In this document: piece by piece, positions 6,728-15,014 of the stretch | Layout of the letters: every line of letters begins with the position of its first letter | How positions within the stretch are numbered: the first letter of the stretch is position 1 | Virus record (IMG/VR): IMGVR_UViG_3300021389_000161 | Span: 1 to 23,141 of that record | Reading direction: 5' to 3' (one strand) | Source: a virus | Length of the DNA: 23,141 nucleotides | Position numbers and translations under genes: made by a program | Notes under the pieces: model-generated | The model's database searches: none | Told to the model about the DNA's origin: nothing | The model's input: the letters and a program-made list of their open reading frames with translations, nothing else

Positions 6728-7212
6728 TGACAGCTACAGCAACCAAAAAAGATCCAGCAAAGTGGGCGGCAGCTAAGTCCAGAGCCAAGGCTAAGATGGG
6801 TGGCAAACACTCTGCTCGAGCAATGCAACTTGCTGTAAAGTATTACAAAGGTTCTGGTGGTACTTACTCAGGCCCGAAGAAAAAAAGTAGTAACAAACTT
6901 TCTCAGTGGAGCAAGCAGGATTGGGGAACAAAGTCTGGCAAGCCGTCTACGCAGGGACCTAAAGCTACCGGCGAGCGGTACTTGCCCAAGAAAGCAAGAC
7001 AGGCGCTATCGAGCCAAGAGTATGCGGCAACGACTAAGGCTAAGAGAGAGGACACAAAATCTGGCAAGCAGTTCTCATCACAGCCTAAGAAGATTGCTGA
7101 TAAGACAAAGAAGTACAGGACCGCAAAAGATGGCGGGTTCTTTACTAAGAGCAACCATCGAGGCTGCGGTGCTGTTATGCCAGGTAGAAGAAAGAAGACA
7201 AGGTATTCTTAA
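6727..7212 (+). CDS. DUF5872-type highly basic protein
   Basis: The product has 161 residues and is very rich in Lys and Arg. It carries the DUF5872 signature almost throughout: KDPAKWAAAKSRAKAKMGGK, HSARAMQLAVKYYKGSGGTY, LSQWSKQDWGTKSGKPSTQG, then KATGERYLPKKARQALS. A C-terminal extension, KDGGFFTKSNHRGCGAVMPG followed by RRKKTRYS, resembles a short tail I recall from other marine phage proteins. The family has no proven function that I know. Its strong positive charge and its place among virion genes suggest a nucleic-acid-binding protein packaged with the DNA. It overlaps both neighbours by one base (TAATG). Confidence 0.82.
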   Translation: MTATATKKDPAKWAAAKSRAKAKMGGKHSARAMQLAVKYYKGSGGTYSGPKKKSSNKLSQWSKQDWGTKSGKPSTQGPKATGERYLPKKARQALSSQEYAATTKAKREDTKSGKQFSSQPKKIADKTKKYRTAKDGGFFTKSNHRGCGAVMPGRRKKTRYS

Positions 7213-7547
7213 TGTTTAAGCGTCATGTGCAAAACTTTAGGGTAGGTGGTGCCGCTAAGAAGAATAGAGGCAGGCCGATTAGGCGCACTACTTCTGGAAG
7301 TAAGCCTAATTACCGACAGACGGAAGAAGGCGCTGGCATGACAGAGGCTGGGGTTAGAGCGCATAAACGCGCTAATCCTGGTAGTAAATTGCAGACCGCT
7401 GTTACAGAGAGCAAGCCTACAGGCAAGAGAGCAGCTAGAAGAAAATCATATTGCGCGAGGTCCGCTGGACAGATGAAGCAGTTTCCAAAGGCAGCGAGAA
7501 ACCCAAACTCTAGATTGCGTCAAGCAAGACGCCGATGGAAGTGTTAA
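7212..7547 (+). CDS. DUF6321-type highly basic protein
   Basis: The product has 111 residues and is extremely basic. The C-terminal part matches the DUF6321 pattern: EGAGMTEAGVRAHKRANPGS, KLQTAVTESKPTGKRAARRK, SYCARSAGQMKQFPKAARNP and NSRLRQARRRWKC. The N-terminal 35 residues are a basic, Gly-containing linker (GRPIRRTTSGSKPN). Function is unknown to me; DNA or RNA binding is a reasonable inference from charge. It forms a pair with the DUF5872 gene just upstream, and the next gene starts directly after its stop. Confidence 0.82.
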   Translation: MFKRHVQNFRVGGAAKKNRGRPIRRTTSGSKPNYRQTEEGAGMTEAGVRAHKRANPGSKLQTAVTESKPTGKRAARRKSYCARSAGQMKQFPKAARNPNSRLRQARRRWKC

Positions 7548-9458
7548 ATGAGTATTCGTAAGTTACCTATAAAGATGATGGCTGGTGGTCATATTGGTAG
7601 TCACCTTGGCGGAACGCCAAATTTAAGTTCGGGTCGAATGATGGCAAACCTTGGCGGTGGCGATATAATTGGGGGTGGCTCCATCGGAGGCTCTTTACGA
7701 ACTGGCGATATTGGAAGAATTGGGAGTTTTTCTGATATCGCTGGATCTTCAGACTGGGGAAATTTTTTTGGCGGACTGCCAGGTGCAAGCTTAGGAAACA
7801 TTGGCGGTACACTAGGCGTCCCCACCGCATCACAGTTTTCTGGTAGCGGACAACTTCCATTGAACGTTGATATGCCATTTAGCCATATTAACTTTGACGA
7901 AGGCCCTCAGATTAGCGACTTTGATCGTAATGAGGATGGCGAAATAAGCGACGAAGAGCGTTCTGAATTTCAAAAAGCGATGAGCATCTTTATCGCACAA
8001 AATAATCAGGCAAGTGACCCTGCTGTTACTGATAACTTCTCCAGCCCAGTTACCAAGGACGAAGAAAGACCGGTAAAAGAGCCTGGAGAAGATGACGCAA
8101 ATTTTCTAGAAAGACTTGCCGCTTGGGCAAGAAGATTATTTGGAGGCGAAGGTAACATTCAGATAGGCGGGATCCCTAACTTTCCAGGTGGTGGATTTCC
8201 AACGTTTCCATTACCAGGTAGCGGCAATCCTCGCGGTGGTGGCACACCCACGCCTACACCGACACCCACACCGACACCTACGCCTGACCCTGATCCTCCG
8301 CCTACTACGCCCGTTACACCGACACCCACGCCTGATCCTGACCCAGTAGGCGATGGAACTGGCGGTGGTACGACCACTGGCCCTATAGATAATGGTACAG
8401 GCGGAGGCACCACAACCGGTCCTATAGACACTGGCACGGGTGGTGGCACAGGTGGTGGTACAGGTGGCGGGACTCCTAATGACCCAATAGATCGAAGGGA
8501 TGGCCCTAACGATCAACGCCCTAATGACGAGCCAGTATACATACCTCAATTTCCAGACTTGCCTTCCGGCGGGAATAGATCTGGAACTCAAACTGGAGGA
8601 GGCACAACTATGCCGACAGATAAAACTCAACCCAAAGATTTGCAGTTAGCTGCTCGTAATGCGGCTATGAATGTTTATAACGATCCTGCAAACTTTGAGC
8701 GGTTTGCGCCAAGTCCTTTGCAAACAATGGATTCTCGATACAGGGGCATCTCTAGCTTTCTACCTTCCGGTGAGATCACGCCTTACGGCATGAACTACCA
8801 AGGGCTTGAGGGTATGCAGTATGCAAACTATGGCGGTGGCAGACCGTTGCAAAGCTCTGGTCCTTTAACAACTTATCAAAGACCCTCGACAGGTGGTGGC
8901 ACAACAGGTGGTGGCACAACAACGCCCCCTGGAGATACGGACACGGGCTTACCGAGAGACGATATCGATTCTGATGTTGAGATTCAAACAGACGATTACT
9001 ATGAATCCATTTATCCTAAACCTGTCCGGTCTGACTTTCCGCCTTTTAGCGGAAGAGGTCAGATGGCTTCTCAAAAAGAATACGAAACCGCTTTAGAAGA
9101 ATGGGAGCAGCGAAAAAAAGATTTTGATAGGTCTATTTCAGAAATCAGCGGGGGAGGACTTGGCGAGTTAGGGATTGGCGGTATCGGATCTTTAGGTAGT
9201 ATTGCTGGATTTAGCGCAGGTGGATCTACTGACTTCCCAAGAAAGAACGGACAAATATCCGGCCCTGGCACTGAAAGATCTGATGACATTCCGGCCATGT
9301 TAAGCGATGGTGAGTTTGTTGTTAACGCTAAAGCAGTTCGAGGAATAGGCGATATGATGGGCGCTGATGGCGGCAAACACGATCAAAGACGAGAAGGCGC
9401 ACGGGCTATGTATGCGCTTCAGAAGATGGGCGAAAAAGCTGCGGGGATGTCACGATGA
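7548..9458 (+). CDS. Gly/Pro/Thr-rich virion protein with EF-hand-like loop and GEFVVNAKAVR tail
   Basis: The product has 636 residues. It starts with a Gly-rich part (1-120) and then a perfect 12-residue EF-hand loop, DRNEDGEISDEE (126-137), followed by a helix. A Pro-Thr tract (about 233-265, TP repeats) and Gly-Thr repeats (about 270-310, GTGGGTTTGPID twice, then GGGT runs) form a long flexible linker. The C-terminus (572-601) carries GPGTERSDDIPAMLSDGEFV then VNAKAVRGIG, a motif widespread at the ends of marine phage virion proteins. There is no signal peptide. GGAAG at 7536-7540 is a fair ribosome-binding site. The role is probably structural; the exact part of the virion is unknown. Confidence 0.75.
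   Translation: MSIRKLPIKMMAGGHIGSHLGGTPNLSSGRMMANLGGGDIIGGGSIGGSLRTGDIGRIGSFSDIAGSSDWGNFFGGLPGASLGNIGGTLGVPTASQFSGSGQLPLNVDMPFSHINFDEGPQISDFDRNEDGEISDEERSEFQKAMSIFIAQNNQASDPAVTDNFSSPVTKDEERPVKEPGEDDANFLERLAAWARRLFGGEGNIQIGGIPNFPGGGFPTFPLPGSGNPRGGGTPTPTPTPTPTPTPDPDPPPTTPVTPTPTPDPDPVGDGTGGGTTTGPIDNGTGGGTTTGPIDTGTGGGTGGGTGGGTPNDPIDRRDGPNDQRPNDEPVYIPQFPDLPSGGNRSGTQTGGGTTMPTDKTQPKDLQLAARNAAMNVYNDPANFERFAPSPLQTMDSRYRGISSFLPSGEITPYGMNYQGLEGMQYANYGGGRPLQSSGPLTTYQRPSTGGGTTGGGTTTPPGDTDTGLPRDDIDSDVEIQTDDYYESIYPKPVRSDFPPFSGRGQMASQKEYETALEEWEQRKKDFDRSISEISGGGLGELGIGGIGSLGSIAGFSAGGSTDFPRKNGQISGPGTERSDDIPAMLSDGEFVVNAKAVRGIGDMMGADGGKHDQRREGARAMYALQKMGEKAAGMSR
8242..8475 (+). repeat. Low-complexity Pro-Thr and Gly-Thr coding tract
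   Basis: The first part encodes repeated Thr-Pro and Asp-Pro pairs from (ACACCN)-type units, and the second encodes GTGGGTTTGPID twice followed by GGGT runs. It is a linker inside the 636-residue protein. The same base composition opens long antisense frames over this stretch, and these should be ignored. Confidence 0.8.
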
Positions 9459-12400
9459 GTGAAACAGTATTAACTGATCAGGAACAACCATATGTTCTTC
9501 CGAGTGCTTCGCAGCAGTATTATGATCCTGCGGTAGAGCTTACCTCAAGGAACCTTTTGGCGAGTTACTTCGGAACGCCTGATCAACCAGGTTTAATAAA
9601 CCAGCAGATTCCCATTCCGATTCAGCAAGTCGCTGGTCTTTCTCCGCTTGAAATACAAGCTAGAAATGCAGCGCAAGGACTTGGTGGATTTGGTGGCCAA
9701 CTTGCTGAAGCGGAAAGAATGTATCGTCAGTCTGGGCAAGGATTCGATCCCGGAACGGCTGGTATCTATGGAGATCCTCAAGCTCGAGCTTTGTATATGC
9801 AAAGCATTGGCGCTTATGATCCAACCATGGGGCAACAGTTTCTCGACGCCGAAGGGCGATCAATGATGCGAGGTGCATCTCAAGAGTTAGGTGATCTTTC
9901 TAGAAAAATACCCGGGCAAATTAATCTTGCTCAAGCTGGTATGCGAGAAGGCGAAGATTTAATTAGACAAGGCGCTGCAAGCTCTGCCGATGAAGCTGCG
10001 ATAGCTCAGAGAATGGCTTTAATGGCCTCTGGTAGGGTTGGAGGTCAAGCTGACACTGGCCAAATGGCAATGAATCGAGCTGCTTCTAATATAGGTACTG
10101 GTGTATCGCAAGCGAAGACAGAGTCTCGATACCAAGAAGGTCAAGCTCAGTCTGAAGCTGAAAATTTAAGAAAGCAGTTACAGGGATTTGGTGACCAAGC
10201 CGGTGCAGGTGCTCGGCAAGGAGAGGCTCAAATACAAAGCGCCTTAAAAGATGTTCGACCAGAAGTATTAAGAGGACAAGCTCAAGCAACTGCGGCAGAA
10301 CAAGCAGCTATTCAATCTGCTCAAAGTCTTTCTTCACAGCTCGGAACTATCGGTAGAGAAGCTGGAGCAGGCGCTAGGCAGGGTGAATCTCAAATTCAAT
10401 CTGCCTTAAGAGGTGTTCGACCTGAAGTCTTAAAAGGACAAGCTCAAGCAACTGCCGCAGAGCAAGCGGCTATAAGCTCTGCTCAAAGTCTTTCTTCACA
10501 ACTTGGAACCATAGGTAGAGAAGCTGGTGCAGGTGCTCGACAGGGAGAGGCAGCTATCGCTGCAGCTTCAAGAGGGATTAGGCCAGAAGTTTTGAGCGGT
10601 CAAGTTCAGGCAACTGCTGCAGAGCAAGCGGCCATTCAATCTGCCAAAAGTCTTTCTTCACAGCTTGGAACCATAGGTAGAGAAGCTGGAGCAGGCGCTC
10701 GACAAGGAGAGGCTCAAATACAAAGCGCCTTAAGAGATGTTCGACCCGAGGTATTAAGAGGACAAGCTCAAGCAACTACCGCAGAACAAGCGGCTATAAG
10801 CTCTGCCAACACATTATCTTCTCGGCTGGGGCAAATAGGAAAAGAAGCCGGTGCAGGCGCTCGACAAGGAGAGGCAGCGATAGCTGCAGCTTCAAGAGGT
10901 ATAGGTTCTCAAGTTGGAACGGCTCAACAAAGAGCTTTAGAGGCGACAACAAGGGCAAGGGCTCAAACAGCTCAAGCTGGAAGGCAGTTAGAAAGTGCTG
11001 GCGAATCATCTAGAAAATACGCTCAAGAAGGCATAGCTGCATTAAAAGGAACTGGCGCTCAATTTGATCCATCTACTATTGATAGGTTTATGGATCCGTA
11101 TACTCAAAACGTAATTGATGCTGAACAGGCAGAGATTGAAAGGCTTGGTAACAAGCAGAGGCAACAGGCAAAAGCTCAAGCCATTCAATCTGGTGCTTTT
11201 GGTGGATCTAGAGGCGGCATTGAGCAAGCTGAGATCGGTAGAAATATCTTGCAGCAGCAGGCTAAAACTGGTGCTCAATTAAGATCTCAAGGCTATCAGC
11301 AAGCGGCGCAACAAGCGCAGCAATCCTTTGAGCAAGCTCAAGGCCGTCAGCAAAACCTTGGACAACTGACCTCATCCCTTGGCCAAGCTGGCGCAGGAAC
11401 TCAATTACAAGCAGCACAAGCGGCAGGAAACTTAGGCTTATCTGCGGAAGAGCTGGCTCAGTCTGGCGCATTCCAGGGCGGTCAACTTGGTATGACAAGC
11501 AAGATGAACGAAGGTCAGCTTGCTGAACGAGCGGCAAACCTTGGTATTAGCACTGATCAGCTTAGATCTCAATTAGAAGGTCAAGGTCAAGCTGCACAAA
11601 TGGCTGGACAACAGATGGCTCAACGAGGAGCTTTAGATCGCTCTCAGTTAGGTATATCAGGCTTACAAACTCAATCTCAGTTAGCTGAAAGAGCAGCTAA
11701 CCTTGGAATTAGTACTGATCAATTACGATCTCAGATGGCTCAACAAGGTCAAGCATCTGAAGCCAGTTCTCAACAGATGGCGCAAAGAGGAGCATTAGAT
11801 AGAGCGCAGCTTGGCATGACAGGTCGAATGAACGAAGCTCAACTCGGAGAACGTGCAGCAAGCTTGGGCATAAGTACCGATCAATTAAGATCTCAATTAT
11901 CAGGTCAAAGTCAACAAGCAGAAATGTCGTCACAGCAGATGGCGCAAAGAGGAGCATTAGATCGTTCTCAGTTAGGAATGACTGGGCAAATGAATCAAGC
12001 TCAACTTGCTGAAAGAGCAGCTAACTTAGGCATTAGTACCGATCAATTAAGATCTCAATTATCAGGTCAAAGCCAACAAGCAGAAATGTCGTCACAGCAG
12101 ATGGCTCAAAGAGGAGCATTAGATCGTTCTCAGTTAGGTATATCAGGCTCACAAACTCAATCTCAGTTAGCAGAACGTGCCGCTAATCTTGGAATCAGCA
12201 CTGATCAGTTACGCGCTCAACTAGCGGGTCAAGGTCAAGCTGCTACTCAGCAAGGCCGACAGATGAGCCAAACAGGCGCATTCCAAAGAGCCCAAACAGG
12301 TACGCAGGGCCAGCAAGCTCAAGCAAACATTGCCAATCAAGCCGCTCAATTGGGTATCTCTACAGCGGAACTTCAAGCGCGGTTGGGTCAACAAGCATTT

Positions 12401-13072
12401 AGCACGGCTCAATCTCAAGGTCAGGCTGGGATGCAAGCTGGTAGAGATATCGGTAGCTCTGCTGCTCAACGTGGTCAGCTTGGCATGCAAGGTATTGGCG
12501 CTCAAATAGGCGCTGCTGGCCAACGTGCAGACATTGGTCAAGGCATGGCCTCTCAGTACGGCCAAGCTCAACAGATGGGCATGGGCAGTTATGAAGACCA
12601 AATGCGTAGGATGCAAGGCGCAGCAAGTGGTATGTTTGGTCAGACGCAACAACAGTATGGGACCGCCCTTAATGCATACGGCGCAAGTGGATCTGCACAA
12701 CGAGGAGGCGCTGCGGGTATTGCCGGACTTGGTCAGCAAGGATACAACATGCTTACAGGTCAGATCGGAACCATGGCAGGGCTTGGACAGACTGGTCGAG
12801 GCATTCAGGATCGCGCTTATGGCAATCAGTATACTGCTGCGACACAGATGGCTGATGAGCCGTACATGAGATTACAGCGTGGCCAGCAAATGCTTGGCGG
12901 ATTGGCTGGATACTTGCCAACATACTCAAGCGGGTATGGTACTCAGTCTAATCAAGTTGGGGCTTATCAAGATCCAAGCACAGCCGCTAAGATTGGTGGT
13001 TACTTAGGATTAGCAGGCCAAGGTTTAGATTTTTATAATCAATATCAAAACCGCAACAACCAGGGAGGATAA
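9455..13072 (+). CDS. Large Gln/Ala-rich repeat virion protein (1205 residues)
   Basis: The N-terminus (DPAVELTSRNLLASYFG, then VAGLSPLEIQARNAAQGLGG) and a central segment (FDPSTIDRFMDPYTQNVIDA at 537 onward, SGAFGGSR at 579-586, IEQAEIGRNILQQQ) are patterns I know from marine phage structural proteins. Between and after them lie two tandem repeat families, A (nt 10199-10921) and B (nt 11522-12493), both with 54-residue units. The C-terminal 230 residues are Gly/Gln/Tyr-rich (YGQAQQMGMGSYEDQMRRMQ). No membrane segment is evident. The layout suggests a long helical internal or tail-channel protein, perhaps ejected with the DNA or acting as a scaffold. It starts in a 4-base ATGA overlap with the previous gene. 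Function is inferred. Confidence 0.75.
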   Translation: MSETVLTDQEQPYVLPSASQQYYDPAVELTSRNLLASYFGTPDQPGLINQQIPIPIQQVAGLSPLEIQARNAAQGLGGFGGQLAEAERMYRQSGQGFDPGTAGIYGDPQARALYMQSIGAYDPTMGQQFLDAEGRSMMRGASQELGDLSRKIPGQINLAQAGMREGEDLIRQGAASSADEAAIAQRMALMASGRVGGQADTGQMAMNRAASNIGTGVSQAKTESRYQEGQAQSEAENLRKQLQGFGDQAGAGARQGEAQIQSALKDVRPEVLRGQAQATAAEQAAIQSAQSLSSQLGTIGREAGAGARQGESQIQSALRGVRPEVLKGQAQATAAEQAAISSAQSLSSQLGTIGREAGAGARQGEAAIAAASRGIRPEVLSGQVQATAAEQAAIQSAKSLSSQLGTIGREAGAGARQGEAQIQSALRDVRPEVLRGQAQATTAEQAAISSANTLSSRLGQIGKEAGAGARQGEAAIAAASRGIGSQVGTAQQRALEATTRARAQTAQAGRQLESAGESSRKYAQEGIAALKGTGAQFDPSTIDRFMDPYTQNVIDAEQAEIERLGNKQRQQAKAQAIQSGAFGGSRGGIEQAEIGRNILQQQAKTGAQLRSQGYQQAAQQAQQSFEQAQGRQQNLGQLTSSLGQAGAGTQLQAAQAAGNLGLSAEELAQSGAFQGGQLGMTSKMNEGQLAERAANLGISTDQLRSQLEGQGQAAQMAGQQMAQRGALDRSQLGISGLQTQSQLAERAANLGISTDQLRSQMAQQGQASEASSQQMAQRGALDRAQLGMTGRMNEAQLGERAASLGISTDQLRSQLSGQSQQAEMSSQQMAQRGALDRSQLGMTGQMNQAQLAERAANLGISTDQLRSQLSGQSQQAEMSSQQMAQRGALDRSQLGISGSQTQSQLAERAANLGISTDQLRAQLAGQGQAATQQGRQMSQTGAFQRAQTGTQGQQAQANIANQAAQLGISTAELQARLGQQAFSTAQSQGQAGMQAGRDIGSSAAQRGQLGMQGIGAQIGAAGQRADIGQGMASQYGQAQQMGMGSYEDQMRRMQGAASGMFGQTQQQYGTALNAYGASGSAQRGGAAGIAGLGQQGYNMLTGQIGTMAGLGQTGRGIQDRAYGNQYTAATQMADEPYMRLQRGQQMLGGLAGYLPTYSSGYGTQSNQVGAYQDPSTAAKIGGYLGLAGQGLDFYNQYQNRNNQGG
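10199..10921 (+). repeat. Repeat family A: 162-bp (54-residue) units, four full plus one partial
   Basis: With AGAGARQGE as anchor, units start at 10199, 10361, 10523, 10685 and 10847. Each interval is exactly 162 bp. Unit content is AGAGARQGEAQIQSALRDVR, then PEVLRGQAQATAAEQA, then a Ser/Gln-rich helix ending LGTIGRE. Units 1 and 4 (AQIQSALxDV) resemble each other most, as do units 3 and 5 (AAIAAASRGI), which suggests that a multi-unit block was duplicated. Confidence 0.92.
11522..12493 (+). repeat. Repeat family B: 162-bp (54-residue) units, about six
   Basis: With AERAANLGISTDQL as anchor, units start at 11522, 11684, 11846, 12008, 12170 and 12332. All five intervals are exactly 162 bp; the last unit (ANQAAQLGISTAEL) is diverged. 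The rest of the unit reads SQQMAQRGALDRSQLGM with a Gln-rich segment before it. Stretches of two units (about 11880-11972 and 12042-12134) differ at only a few bases, so duplication is recent. A shortened related unit precedes the array (GNLGLSAEELAQSGAFQGG). Confidence 0.92.
13063..13068 (+). promoter_or_regulatory. Strong Shine-Dalgarno for the 645-residue protein
   Basis: GGGAGG lies 8 bases before ATG 13077 and partly inside the end of the upstream gene. It is one of the strongest sites in the late block, so this gene is probably translated independently and not only by coupling. Confidence 0.6.
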
Positions 13073-13076
13073 AGTC

Positions 13077-15014
13077 ATGAACCGACAAGATATGATGTAC
13101 CGTCCAGAAATCTATGACCGTCCTATGTTTCAGACACCGCAGACCCGCCAAGGTAGCGGTATCATGGCGGGTGTTGCGCCTGTTCAAGGGTTTGAAGATG
13201 GCGGTCTTGTTGCTGAAGACTTCTTCTCTATGGAGCAGACTGAGCAAGGTTCTGGAATGAACCTTCGAGACTTGACTAACATTATCTTTGATCCGTCAGA
13301 CCCTCTTGATTATATGACCATGGGGCTTCTTTCGTTTCCGCCAGCCTATGCTGCTGCAAAACTAATGAAGGCTGGCGTCAAAGGATCCAAGCTTGTAAAT
13401 CAAATGGAAAAGTTTGACACCTTAAAAGACGCCGCCGGTACAGGTGCTAAATCTGCTGGGGCGTTTGAAGGCGTTAGGCTTGCCGGAGAAGTTCCAAGGT
13501 TATTTGAAGATGAAGAACCGCAGTTTTCAGATGAAGTTATGGAGGTTGCTAGTGCTATTAGCAACCTTCGACAGAAGCCAGATCCTGATGCTATTAGAGC
13601 AAGAGTCGCTGAATCATATGGCGATGACTTTGCCGCCCAGGTAATGGCCGCGCAAGGATTTGCGAATGGTGGCATTGCATCAATCGTTCCTAAGTTTGCG
13701 GGAGGATCTCTTGGCGGTGTTTTAATCGATAGCATACTCTTCCTTAAGAAATCAGGTGGCCCTTGGATTGAAAAGACGCTTGATGCGTTGAAGCGGGGCG
13801 AGATTGACGCTGAAGATGCAAGAAGTCTTGATCTTCCCGAGGACCTTATACAAGGCAGTGTTGGTCTTAAGGGAGGAATAGATGATATGGGCGGGGTTTT
13901 GTCACCGGCAAATGTAAGAAGAGCTGGTGATGATATTCCTGAGTTTGAAGATGATGTTATTAGAAGTGCTGAACAATCTCTTGGTGCAGGAGGCAGGAGC
14001 CCTCTTGATAATATTCCTGACGTTCAAGATGATGTTATGAGAAGCGCAGATGACTTGATTCCTCCCGATATTCCGATGATGGATCCTAGTGCTAGGCGTG
14101 GTATAGAGATGCTTGATCCTGGCGCTCCTAGACCAAGAGTTAGATCTGGAGATAGACCCGATGTCGAGATGCAAGACCCAGGCATACCTCTTGATCGTTC
14201 TGGAAATGTAATCCCTATGGCCTCTTCTTCGGAGCGAGCTGCCGCAGCAGCAGGCGGTACACGCGCAGCAAGAGGCGGCATAGAAGCATTAGCCAAGCCG
14301 CCACTGACAACAAAACAGAAAGCTGCATTAACCGCCGGAACAGTTGGCGGAGGAGCGGGAATAGCACTTACTGCCGCAAACTTTCTTGGCGACGATGAAG
14401 AAGTTGTAGATCAAGCGGCAATAGATGCTCAAGCGGCTGCTGCTGCCCAAGCTACAATAGATGCCCAAGCCGCTGCAGAAGCTTCGATAACGGAACCACC
14501 ACCAACGCCGCCAGAACCCAGCTTTCTTTCTAAAGCTGGTGATGTTGTTGGCGGTCTTCTTGCCGATAAGAAGCTTCGAGCTGGCTTGATAAGAGCCTCT
14601 AAGCCGACAGAAGGCTTTGTGCCTAGAAGCTTTGCTGCTGATGTATACGAAGGCGGGCGAGACTATGAGATTGAGCAGGCCAAGCTTAAGAATTATGAGC
14701 AGGCTGGCAAGACGGCTATGGAAAAGAACTATGAGCTTATAAAATCTATAAACCCAGGAATAAAAGACGAAGAAGCTTTAAGTCTTTTACTGAAGTCCTC
14801 AGACGGTAAAGAAGCCTTCAGGGCCAGCTTGTTTACAGCCGCTTACAAAAACCCTTTGTTAGTTGATGCAAATGGTCAACTTAAGCCTGGGACCGTTGAA
14901 CAAATAGAAGATACTGTAAATTCTGCTTATGGAGGAGAGAAAAAGGCAGATCCTAGTACATCTGGTGTGGGATCTCAAACTAGAGTCACATTGCCAGGAG
15001 CTTCCGCAACCTAA
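13077..15014 (+). CDS. Large virion-associated protein, unknown function (645 residues)
   Basis: The N-terminus (NRQDMMYRPEIYDRPMF, GFEDGGLVAEDFFSMEQ) and an internal FANGGIASIVPKFAGGSLGG are Gly-rich phrases common in marine phage virion proteins. Residues about 65-100 contain a hydrophobic helix (DYMTMGLLSFPPAYAAAKLM). The middle (about 275-400) has loose acidic and proline repeats: DDIPEFEDDVIRSAEQ, then DNIPDVQDDVMRSADD, then three MxDPxxxR-type phrases. A Gly/Ala hydrophobic segment (AALTAGTVGGGAGIALTAAN) is followed by an Ala-rich helix (QAAIDAQAAAAAQATIDAQA). The C-terminal part is helical and charged. The repeats and membrane-active-looking segments fit an internal or ejection protein. 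It ends in a TAATG overlap with the 1372-residue gene. Confidence 0.65.
   Translation: MNRQDMMYRPEIYDRPMFQTPQTRQGSGIMAGVAPVQGFEDGGLVAEDFFSMEQTEQGSGMNLRDLTNIIFDPSDPLDYMTMGLLSFPPAYAAAKLMKAGVKGSKLVNQMEKFDTLKDAAGTGAKSAGAFEGVRLAGEVPRLFEDEEPQFSDEVMEVASAISNLRQKPDPDAIRARVAESYGDDFAAQVMAAQGFANGGIASIVPKFAGGSLGGVLIDSILFLKKSGGPWIEKTLDALKRGEIDAEDARSLDLPEDLIQGSVGLKGGIDDMGGVLSPANVRRAGDDIPEFEDDVIRSAEQSLGAGGRSPLDNIPDVQDDVMRSADDLIPPDIPMMDPSARRGIEMLDPGAPRPRVRSGDRPDVEMQDPGIPLDRSGNVIPMASSSERAAAAAGGTRAARGGIEALAKPPLTTKQKAALTAGTVGGGAGIALTAANFLGDDEEVVDQAAIDAQAAAAAQATIDAQAAAEASITEPPPTPPEPSFLSKAGDVVGGLLADKKLRAGLIRASKPTEGFVPRSFAADVYEGGRDYEIEQAKLKNYEQAGKTAMEKNYELIKSINPGIKDEEALSLLLKSSDGKEAFRASLFTAAYKNPLLVDANGQLKPGTVEQIEDTVNSAYGGEKKADPSTSGVGSQTRVTLPGASAT

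Noticed and set aside
8159-8630. Long antisense frames over the Pro-Thr / Gly-Thr tract
   Set aside because: They exist because the repeat codons (ACACCN, GGTGGN) avoid stops on both strands; they encode only low-complexity Gly-Val-Pro or Cys-Arg strings and lack ribosome-binding sites.
10199-12493. Regularly spaced repeats resembling a CRISPR array
   Set aside because: The repeats are in frame, 162 bp long, protein-coding and diverged at codon level, with no short palindromic repeat or unique spacers.
12221-12739. 172-residue antisense frame in the 1205-residue gene
   Set aside because: It is a shadow of the Gln/Ala-rich repeats, where CAA/CAG and GCN codons lack stops in antisense; the sense frame carries recognisable conserved motifs.
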